Source: Sinohyriopsis cumingii (lineage: Eukaryota > Mollusca > Bivalvia > Unionida > Unionidae). Taken from it: a stretch of DNA of 64,000 nucleotides. Made by a program: the position numbers and the translations under genes. The stretch is taken from the NCBI GenBank assembly GCA_028554795.2, contig CM068830.1, positions 106,863,145 through 106,927,144 of the forward strand. The letters run 5' to 3'. This document shows positions 24,776 to 36,700 of this stretch, one piece after another (within the stretch, counting starts at the first letter, position 1; each line of letters starts with the position of its first letter). The notes under the pieces were generated by a model. It did no database searches. It saw only the letters and a list, made by a program, of their open reading frames with translations, and was not told the DNA's origin.

Positions 24776-27700
24776 CACACATATACAGGGCTCGAAATTA
24801 GCGGTAGTCCGCTAGCCCGAGGCTAGTAGATTTCTGCTCAGACTAGTAACTTTCATAATGTTAATAGTCCGATGGGCTAGTAAGTTACAGTTATCAACAG
24901 TCAGCGCTTGGTTTTTTCCATTCCATAATAAAGATTTGACTTCAGCAGATGTTCTATAGAATCAAAGCAATGACCAATGTAAACACAGTCATAAAATATT
25001 AGCATGAAAAGATGAAGTCAATTTATGCCTCAAAAATGTGCGTTAGAAGCCATCCGATTTTGTGTATTTTGCTTAACAGTGCCAATTATGGTCCCGTCAT
25101 TAACAACGGGACTTGGGTAATTGATCCTAATTAGTCTGATAATGAACTAAATGAAAAATGATGTGGTATCACACTTTATTCAATCGACCACAGTGACAAA
25201 CTACAAATGGGTAAACCACACAAACGAACACTGCAAAAACTATTCAAAGAAATTAGTTTGCATGTTTGTGTAATTTTTTTTTTTTTGGCTCACTTGCCAA
25301 ACACTCAAACAGTCACAATCGGAAAACTGCATATTTTACATTTGCATCAAAATAATTATAAGAATTAGATCGATTTATTACGATTACTTTATTGACACAT
25401 CCTTTCCATACAACTACTTTTTCTATGATGATAAGAATAGGTTTTATATTTTTTTCCCCTTACAAGAATGAACAAATAATTGGATACAAGTGAAGATATC
25501 CAAGCAGAATGTCGTATATTTGTTGGGAATTAAAATCTCTGAGCATGGGCATCTTAAGATTTGAAAATTTTCCGCCTTATTAATTTCAGTAATACATTGA
25601 GGTCCGATTAATCAGGAAAAATTACCAAACTTACGCTATTAATGATGAGACCGTAACTGGAGCTGTTAAATACATCGCGACGAGTCAGATGGATTTGTTT
25701 AATGGGAACACAACTTTTCCAAGCTGAAACTAACATTATCTTCTGATGCTAATGTTTTAGAACAGTGTTTACAATAGCCACTACTTTGATCCTGCAGAAC
25801 ATCTGCTGAAGTCAAGTCTTTATTAGGGAGAGGCCATTTAATTTTAGGGGAAGTTGGGGGCAAAGGCACATGTTTTGAAACGTGTTTCTTGCTCTGACTT
25901 TGTGATATAAAGGATACTGTACCATTCCTTTTCTCTCTTTAACTAATTCACATCAGCTATACTGTAACATCTCGTATTTCAACACAAGGCACAATTCCCT
26001 CCTTATAAAACAGGCAAAATGTGACGTTTTACAGAAAGTGTTTAGCCACTGGAAAAAAGCAAAAGTTGAATGAAAAAGACATGAAAGACAGGAATAAGTC
26101 TTATGATAGGGAAAAACATAATCAAACGTTTCAGAAGACATGGACAAAAGAGAGGGAATGGTTGAATTATGATGAGGAAAAGAACGTTATGCGGTCTAAC
26201 TGGTGTACGGAATTTGCAAAAACAAACACAGAGAAAACATCCAGTTTTGTTGCCGGTTGTTCGAACTCTAAAATTGAAACGGTAAACGTACATGAAAGCT
26301 GTGGGCAACACAAAGAGAATTAGAATTCGCAAAGGAGGAGAGATTAAATAATCGTTCCTGGCAATTGATAATGTAGAAAAGGCATAATGGGATCCCAAAG
26401 GTGATCACCACTGCATTGCAATCTTTTACGGAGACAGGTAAGGAGACCAGAACAAACCCCATATGGACCCCGAGTGCAGGTAGAGGACGAGAAAGGAATC
26501 TGGATCCCTTTCTGGAATTGGATCAGGGTATCTTGAGAAACAAGAAATGTGAATTGACTGATTGATGATTTGAAGTGGGATTTATACTTCTGTACTTCTG
26601 CATTTCATATGATAATGCTATTTATGAAATAAAATTGTTGTTAATCTCAATACAAGTGCGTGACATTGTTTAGTGGACACGACTAGTAAAGATTTGGCAG
26701 GACTAGTAAATTTCTCAGTATACTAGTCCTTCTGGCTACAAAGAAATTTGTGTTAAATTCGAGCCCTGTATATAGCATGATAATATTTTTGTTTCGTAAT
26801 GTTTGTTTAAACTTATATGTAAAAACTTCAAATGGGTTGGCAGAATATCCAATGATACTGTGTGTAAAAGGTTGTTGTTGTTGTGGGGTTTAATGCCATT
26901 TTTCAGCACACGATAGGCTATGCATGGCGGCCAGTAATAATGGTGGATGAAGAACCCGGGAAAACCCAGGGAAGAACCATCGACCCATGAGAAGCTACTG
27001 GCAAGCTTTCTCACATGCCCACATTGGCTGAATCCTAGACTCGAACCCACAAAGACAGAAGCAAGATGGCAATGATCCGTAACGGAGAATGCTTTAGACC
27101 ACTCATCCACTCTGTGCCCCTGTGTGTAAAAGGTGTGATATGAGACGGGTCATCTTTATATAAGACAATTAAAGCTGCATGTTTGCAGTCTGTTGGGGAA
27201 CATTTTCCATGTTTTCTGAAAATAAAAGTAATTCAGGCATCTTGTGGTTTTAATAATTCTTTAATCCCTTCATATAAAATACATATTACCTTGTCTAACT
27301 TGAAAATAATTTTTGAAACTTACATGCTATCAAATTTCATATATAATTTATGGGTACTATTATTTAGGTGCTTACAAACAGACTGATCTTAAACCATGTA
27401 AATACTGGGGTTTTAATCCAGTCAAGACAATGTTTAATCCTTAAACCTGAAAACCACAAATACCCGGTTAATCAAAAATGAACAACTCATTTTATTATTA
27501 CTTTCACAAAATGTTTTTTATTTATCATATTATCTTTAATTATAAATATTAATTAGATCCGTTATATTTTTTTTCTGACTACTAAGTTGATTACTTCTAT
27601 TCAAATTACCAATAATAAAAATTAATATATACTTCACTTCTATAAAAATAAATTGTATGCACGGTCATGAATTTCCAAAATTTGCTTCTATGCATGGGCA

Positions 27701-30700
27701 CGGGTGTCCAAAATTCACTTCTATGACTGGTAGTGGTAGAAAGAAATCACTTCTATAGGTGTCACCCATTTTTGAATGTGCCTTCCCCCACCCCTCAGGG
27801 GTATGTTTAAATGGAATATCCCTTAGATATAAATGGTTTGTCTAACATTTAAGATACCTAAAAGAATAATCATTTTCATTCAATTTGTAGCTTTTGTTGT
27901 TATTGTTGTTATAGGGTTTAACACCATTTTTCAGCACAGGATAGGCTATACATGGTGGCCAGTATTAATGGTGGAGGAAGAACCCGGGAAAACCCCGGAA
28001 AGAACCAACGACCCACGAGAAGCTACCGGCAAGCTTTCTCACATATCCACACTGGCCGAGCCCAAGACTCGAACCCACGCAGACAGAGGTGAGATGGCAG
28101 TGATCCGTGACGGAGAGCGCTTTAGACCACTCGGCCACTCGGGGCCCCCAATTTGTAGCAACATTCAATTTGTTCCATAAAATTTAGATTTGGGGTACAA
28201 TCTACTGAAGATCCCAAAGAAAAATGCAGTAGTAAGAACACGGTATTTTTCCTGCTCTTCTTATGCTTACATTATACACGTATTTCCCTCTTTCACAGGT
28301 ATATTTCTTATTTTGTGTCTGATCACACAGAAAAATACACTCAGTAATAATCATTTCTATAGTCTTTTCAGGTCTGTATTTTCAACTAGTGCCACACAGA
28401 AGGCCATCTGTGCATACTATAATGAATACAAACACTTACCACCATGCCAATGGCATGTTTTTCTCCTGTTTTGGTTTCTTCCACTGTCTCATCAATGACC
28501 AGATTCATGAACGGGTCAAAGCCACGAAGAATTCCATTGATTTTTCGCCCTCCGTTAAGCTTCACTGCAAAAGAGGAGAAAAAAGTCATGCATTCAATTT
28601 GCTCAGCATTTAAATGTTAATGTAAATGATTCCAAATACACAATGTATTAAAGTTTAATGACACATCAGCAGGATACTAGTTATATGAAGCCAATTAAAA
28701 GCCAACATTCTAAAATGTAAATCGTGAAAATAATCACCAGGAAGATAAAGCCTTCAAAAAAAAGGGTAAACTTCAAATAGAAACCAATACAGTAAATGGG
28801 AATGTTAATGTCATGTATATTTTACCCAAAATTGGTATATAAAAAATACATTCCATTTGTGCCTCATGGCACTTCCCATATTTGATTTTTTTTCCCCTCA
28901 CAAACATATATCGGAAATCATGCAGAAATTTAATTTTCTAAGTTTTACAACAAGATGTCTTCTTACTAGTCCCAATCAAAATGCTTTCATAAGAAGTTTG
29001 AACAGTGAATGTAACTGCAATAAATGACACCTAACACACATCTGTAATTAAAAAACATAAAACAAAACGAAAAAACAATAGAACATAGTTGACTAAACTA
29101 CTGACGTAGTAACAATCACACCATTTGTAACATCATAACATTAATAAGGAATGCCAGTACAGTATAAACTTATGAGAGACTGCCCCTTCTGCCAACAAAA
29201 AATGGTCTCTCATAGCAGGTTTGTACAAAAAGACCAGTTTCCAAGGTCATGTTTCAGAACGATTCAAAGAAAAATAACCATAATCACTGTTCCTATATTC
29301 TATTCTATATTAATAGTTCTTGCTAAAGTATTGTATGCATCCGTCTAAAAACAAAATTATATAGCAACAAAGATACAATTCTATCATCAAACATGAAATC
29401 ACATTTACATTTGAAGATCACATATATCAGCATATGAAATAGTTTCTGATTGACTTCTTTTCCTTTATAATAATCTAAATTTGTTTTACCTATGTTTAAG
29501 CCACTTTTTTGTGAGAAGTCTGCTATTTTTCCACTTCTTTCAATTACAATAATTTTCTACAGCCTTAAAATTTGTCCCCTGATAGTTGGAGATTCTTCCA
29601 TTATTATTATGGTTCTAGGTATTAACATTAATAGTGCTCAGTTGTAATATCAAACATAAAGATGGTTTCTACAGGGCTTTGGGAAAATATGACAAATCTA
29701 TACATGTGCATCACATATCTAACAATTAATAAAATAAAAAGAAGTAATTATCTAAAAGTCAATGGCTTCATTCAAAGAAGATATTACAGGGATTAACTCT
29801 AAAAATAAAGTGTACAATCCGGTCACACCAAATTGAATAGATGATAGTTTTGTGATTGAGATGTAATCACTTAACATCTGGGGGAAGGAAAGAAAAAAAT
29901 ATCACAAGTCTTGAACACTATCAATCAAATCCTGCAAATGATTCTCTCTTGCTGGTTTAATAGACATGACCTTATTCACCCCCAGGCTATATGGATTAAC
30001 TCTAAAGACAATATCTGTGACCACTATGTCAATTACAGTACTACAGTGACAATTTGTGACATATTAGCCTGGTTTACAGACTAAAGCATCTATTACCGGT
30101 ATTCATACATATGATTTATGATAAGTCCTGGAAGCAGGCCAAGATAAGATAATTAGTCTGGTTCCAGGCTTCATATGCACCCTGCATTGCCCTCCCCTAT
30201 ACGAAAAGCGGAGAACAATGCAGGTAATATACCAAGCTAAGAAACGGACTAGGAAATAATCCACATGGACTATAGTCTGGTTTACAACAGAAACTATAGA
30301 ACACTTCAGCATACCTACAATATTTCAAATATCAGTATCCAGCCCTTTTTTTAAAAATAGCAGTGTCAAAATGCATATTCTGCCAAGACAAAGCGGTCAG
30401 TGGTCGCATTCAACAGGTGGTTGCTGACAGAGCATTAAATAATAAAATCGATCCGTGCATTAAGATTGTGGTCGGAAATGACAGGTGGTCGCTCATAGCA
30501 TAGGTCACTCGTAGCAATTTTTACCGTAATATCATTCATGACAATGGAGATGACTTTACTTGTGGGCCTGAAAACAACTTGATAAAGACATGACCATCTT
30601 TAATATGCAAGTGTATTTGGCAACAATATCACTTCCTCTACAGTGATCTATAATTTGTCCCTCCTTAAATTCTGGAAGAGAATCAGTTTGGAATCTTCTA

Positions 30701-33700
30701 ACTTCCAAATCATAAGCTCCTCATTTAACACGTCGGCTGCAAGAGTTGGCAATAGTAGTTCAAATCTTTTATGATAAAGATTGCGAGAAAAACGTGTCCT
30801 CTAGCATTCAGTTTTCTTAAAATTTACCTACTACATTTCCGTCAACTTTGCATTGAAGCAGAGGTCTTGCTAGTATTTTAAAACTAGGAGTCCAGGGCTC
30901 CAATTCTGGCAAAAATGGGAGTCCCACCATAAAAAGTTGCAGTCCCTTCTTTCCTAGAGAATCAACGCAGACGTAAGTGCATCTATTTTTAGATGGAGAG
31001 GTTTGCATGGTGTAATCACTCACTTTAATATAGTTTCATTACAACAGTCCATTGACAGGATTGCAAATTTATGATTTATTTGTCTACATACTTGTAGTAA
31101 TTTTAGGCAATGGTTAAATAGTATCTTATTTGCTGTTTTTCCCCTGTATTTTCGCAAATACGTGTTAAGTCAGAAAATAGCTTAGACCTAAAAGTGCATC
31201 TCGCGAATTCCACAACATAGCATTGTCCAATACATTTCTGACCTACATAATTTGCATTTTAGAGTTAAATCTTCAATAAAATAATACCTAGGCTTTGCTT
31301 TCAATGATTTGTATATTTTTCTGAATATATTTGCCCGATGATTTACAAAAACAGACAATCTAATGAACTGGTACATCCCAGATTTAGCAAGTCTGCCATT
31401 ATTTTCCGTTAGGCCTACTGGTTCACTTAGTTTCAAAATAACTGTATTACGAAATAGTGTACAAGAGGCAGTTAATATATATCCAGATCACCGAGTCTGA
31501 TCTTAAAACAGATGTTTGTATGTTTTATCATCAAAGGATATCATGCAGGAAATTGATAGTTGCTATTTTACTCAGAAAAGGGTTAATGGTCATTCAGCTA
31601 TCAAAACATATGCTTGTGAATGGGCAAGAGTTTGTTTGTCAACGTAACTGGTATAAAAACTAGGCCTATCTATTGATGTCTTGATGAATACATTTCGCTA
31701 CAACACTAGAACTAACCAGGCAAAGGCGAGGAGCATTTTAAAAAAAGTATGGTCAATCAATGTACATTTAAATAGCACTTGTTCGTCCATCAGAGTGAGA
31801 CTGAATTTTGTCAATCCAAGTAAGGACTTATTCCAAACACTAAGCTAGGCATCACACTTTCTTACACTTAGCTACTGTCCCATCCGAACTATGAATTCTA
31901 GCAGCTTTAGTACTCTTCCGACTCTCATTACAATCTTCGTAAGTTTGCCGTTTTAACCCCAAGATACTTATCCAAATTTACGTATGGCTTTTTGTCTAAG
32001 TCTCAACATGTCTTGATTCTGATGTCATGTGTACTACTTATTCCAATACATTCAGAAATGAACACAATAACGAAAGCTAAAGTTGTTTATTTGATATACT
32101 TTTATAAATGACCACATGTACATCTCTGGGCCTTTCTGCCTCTGAATTCAATCACTGTAAACAACAGTACATTTTCCCACCCTGCCGCCAGTCAAAGCCT
32201 TTGAACTTGCCGCCCAGCTATTGCATCATGTTCTTTTTAATGTACTCTTACAATAGCAACATGTATGTACATCACTGGGTCTTGCAGTCGCTGAATTCTG
32301 TCATTGTAAATATCAGCACAGCTAACTGATCAACACATTTTCCCACAAAGCAGGTGGCTGAAACAGGACAGGCAAGTCTTTGAATTTTGCCGCACACATA
32401 TTAGACATGTACGGAGGACTCCCGCCTCAGTGATTTTCTGCGTCCCAGATAAAAAATTGGCATCCAAATATGCGTAATTAAGCATTTCCGAGACCTATGA
32501 ATTCAATTTATTTTCAGTCCCCCCCCCCCTTAATTATATAAACATTCACTTATGTCAACAATATTACCTTGGTCCTAAGGATGTTGAGATGAATGGATAG
32601 TAATGTATTATGAAAATGGTGACATTTTTTTAAAATTGGCGACACAATACTGAGGTTCGCGATTTCTTTGGCAACAACTTTTTTTAAAGCCAGCGCCATC
32701 CCTGCACTATAAAGAGATTACAGAACCATCACTCTCTTCACTAACAGACTTAAATTTCACAGATAATGGCCTTAAACACTTTTTTCTTCTGATTATTTAT
32801 ATTAATAAAGCCTACATTTATGATAGCGCAACTGACAATACAGTAAATGTGGTATACGCTTGCAACTTAGAAGTGTTATCATTTTCTAGTTCCTGCACTT
32901 AAAATTCACCAGTGGAAGATCATTTGACAAGTTTCACTCATTTCTAAACTTGAAGTTGCAAATAAGACCATTTTTAATCACAGCTTGAACTACTGATACT
33001 GATATTTTCCCCCCACAACCTAAAAGTAGCCGGAAGTGCATTAAATCTTTTCTCCTAACATTAATACTCACATCCAAGTCTCTTTTCCATGTACCTGAAA
33101 ATAAAGAAAGTATACAGTTACTTGCATCTATTCTGTTCACTTTTAATGCATATAAAAATTATCAGATGAGTATATCCTGTATCTATCTATTCATGTACAT
33201 ACAACTGGTACATTAAAATATTATTACATTAACAGAAAACATTTGGACTATAAAATAATAGTAAATAGTACATAAGGTATATATATACAAGTGTACAACA
33301 CTGCTGGATTTTTCAAGATACTCAAAGAGACTTTATTTTTCATTAAAATTTGAAGTCTATATGATTGAAAATGGTCATCAGAAATGCCACCATCACTTCC
33401 AAAATGCAGAAAAAAAGATTTCATGCAAGAACGGTTTTGACGTTTTCGTCTTAGCCTGGACAGTGCAGGGGTGGACAAATCTTAAGTCTAATGTGGCTAC
33501 CAAATCTTCTTTTTGGACTACTTAACTGTAAGACCAAACCAAACATGCATGTCTGGTTAGCCAACTATCACCATTTTTCGTTGCTGACCCTAGCACTCTC
33601 CCAAGCCATAACATTTTTTACTACCATTTACAGTAATACCTCGTGCATTCGCATTTCTGGATTCGCGAAATTTTCATTGGTACCCTCTACGTACGTTTTC

Positions 33701-36700
33701 TTTATTTTATTGAACTGTACCTTCGTTATATGACTTCTGTGACATATGAAGTTTACCTAGTTTACCTTCCTGATAATGACAAAGAAAACGTCAGTCATTA
33801 AGTTTACAGTCCAATTCGTTACTTGGTTTTACCTTACTGTGAGTGCAAAAGAAAACGGCAGCCAATGAATTAGTATAGGGGTAATATTAGTATACATGTA
33901 CCGTACTGTAAATGCACTAGTGTGGCAAATACCCATTAGGCGATACTGTACTCTTTTTATGTCAACCATTCATTTATCTTTTTAAGGGTAATGTATTAAG
34001 CTAACTTTTAAATGAAATTAAAGTGCTTTGGGAGCATGATTTGGGTCATATTTAGGGTTTAAACCCTAGAAATAAGCATTTATTAGCATTTTTAGTGACT
34101 CGTACCAAACATTCGCGATTCCTCCTGATCCGCGACTGGTTCTGGAACCTAACCTCGCGAATGTTCAAGGTATTACTGTAATACACACCTTAATGTGAAG
34201 ATTCTGTTGCTTATCATCTTGAATTGGAAGGGTGCACTTGCGGTGTGACATGCAGTGAAATATATTATATTCAGTTCAGACTGGTGGTCATTGTTTGTTC
34301 AAGTCCAAGTTAAAACAATAACCACCAACAGAACTGTAGCTTATTTACTGTGTAGCACACTGGAAGTATCATTTTCAAAACCTGATCCATATTCATACAA
34401 AACAAGAATGAAATACTGTGAAAAAGTGGCTATTAAATGATCTGAAAAGTACTTTAAGAGTACATGGGGAGCAAATATGGAATGTCTTCTCATATGCTGA
34501 TATATGCATTCAGCTACACCACTCCCTCAATAACTTGCGAACCCGCTTATAACGCAGTGTCAGGCATGGATCCCATTTTTTAAACCCGAAAATACCCCAA
34601 AAATGTATCCCTATTTGTTGAACTTGAAGAATATCGCGATCAAAATTGGTAACTGAAACTCTGATGTATCGCTCATTTTATCGTTGAAAATGGTAGATAG
34701 GACGTGGAAATTTTAATCAACACTATGAAATATCAAATTTAAAAATAACTCATACAATTTTTTACATTTTCTTTTCAAACGACATTCCAAGTACGCCGCA
34801 ATTAACGATATGTAAGGAAATTTCTATCAATGAAAATGTCACTTACGCCAAGTGGAGGCAGTACTTTAATAAATACAAATTAAATAATTTTTTTATCAAC
34901 TGACATTTGTGTTCTAGTTCCATCTTTTAGTTCCCTTTAAGTGTAATCGTCACAAGTGCAATGTGTCCTCTTGTAATTAAACATATAATGTGTCAATCTA
35001 CCTTAACAGCTATGTCCACGAGCATTTCCCTAAGAACCTAATTAAGTGCCGACCGTGTTATGATAACTGACTTGCGAAAGTATTTGTTGTATTGTTGCAC
35101 TGAATTAAAAGCTAGCATCCTTTATATTATCACATTAATTATGTCTTTCGAACAATAAAAAAAGGAGGTGGAATAAAAGAAAAGTTAAAAGGCACAAAAC
35201 TCGGACTAACTTAAAATCTAGGAAACTCGGTCATACATCAGGTGAACTCACTTCGTTTGATCAATCAAAAACTGTAATAAATGTTAATGTGTATGTAACA
35301 GAAACTACCTTAAATTAACCGACTCTTTCATAACTGTGATCAAAGATAACAAGGCAGCAAAGCGAAAAGAATAATTTATAAAATAAAGAGCTTGATTTCA
35401 AAGATATGGATCATTGTGGGCAAGCGAGTTTCAAAGAATTCTTGAACTGGCATTTAGAGATATCCTCAGGGATGAAAAGAAATTTCATTATTACTTCCAG
35501 TGAAATCACGACATTAACAGTCTACTAACTGAACAATAAAAAATCGAGTTTCAATGTAGATGTGTCACGAAATAAATGTCGCGCATTTTTGAAAAAAAAA
35601 GAAATCTTGCTTCGTGGTGTATCAACAGTTAGTCTAGTTCCCAAATTGTGGACTACTGATTTGGCAAGATACTATTAAATACCACTATGGGAACCAGACT
35701 CATCAAGAAAACAAAAAGCAGTGATGTAATACACAGATTTTTTGCACACACGTGATGGTTGTTCAAATCAGTTGGAACAATCTTTCTTATGTTGGATATT
35801 TTGAGAAAACAAAAATATTATTTAAACAGAATAATGAACAACTTCATTAGAAAAAGTGCATTATTAAAAATTATTATTGATATGATTGTAAAATGAAGAT
35901 TCAGTCATTAAACAGCCCAGTTCCCTAACATGCACCCCCCCCCATGGTTTTCTTGATGTTAAAGCAATTTTTTCAATTTCTGGAGGTTCCTCGGTAACTC
36001 GCGCCTCATTTATAGTGCAGTCTATGTTTGTGGACCACGTTGTGCGCGAATTATCGAGGGAAAGGTGTACTTAGCATGCTTATGGGAAATGTAAAAAAAG
36101 TATCACTGACTCAGCAAAGGGTAAAGATTCCAAAATGCAAAAGTTATTATAACCTCGTCAAAATTTGTACAGGGGGAATGGGTGTTGCCAATAATTTCCT
36201 TTTTCACTGACAGAAATGTATGCATGTGGCTATGGCAGTCTGCAGACAGTAAACCATGATGGATTTGGCTGTTGATCGTCTCTGCTCCTTCTCTCAAACT
36301 TGTTATAGATAAGATTTTCCTTGCATGAGGATCTTGCATGATTTCTTGTTTTACACATAATTTACCATGTCTTCCTAACTAAAGACATGAAATTGTCAAG
36401 ATATTTTTTAAAGCATTGATGCATTGCACAACAAAAGGGGCATGATGACCAAGACGAGTCCTGCATATGATCAAATGGAGCAGCCTGAAATACGCAAGGG
36501 ATAATCTAGATTTTCAAGCAACAGATGTCATGAAGTTCACAATCGAGGTTAGTACAAATTTGTTTAACTTTAAATGTAGCTTTCATTTCGAGATCGCAGA
36601 CATGATTTTGGTCTTCCATAAAAAAAAAAGCTGAAATTTTTTTAGGGGGTGGTTTGGGAATCCTCCTCCAATAGGGTTTCAAGGGGCAACACCCCCGATT

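Noticed and set aside
26042-26398. A 118-codon frame on the - strand
   Set aside because: It is the shadow of the zinc-finger frame on the + strand of the hAT-like element.
28066-28148. Leucine/serine tRNA-like sequence on the - strand
   Set aside because: It is part of a full SINE with an 11-bp duplication, and a near copy lies at 27040-27120. It is not an independent tRNA gene.
30860-32705. Possible hAT-type transposon with CAGAGGTCTTGC and CAGGGATGGCGC ends
   Set aside because: The inverted match is weak, and no 8-bp duplication or transposase piece was found.
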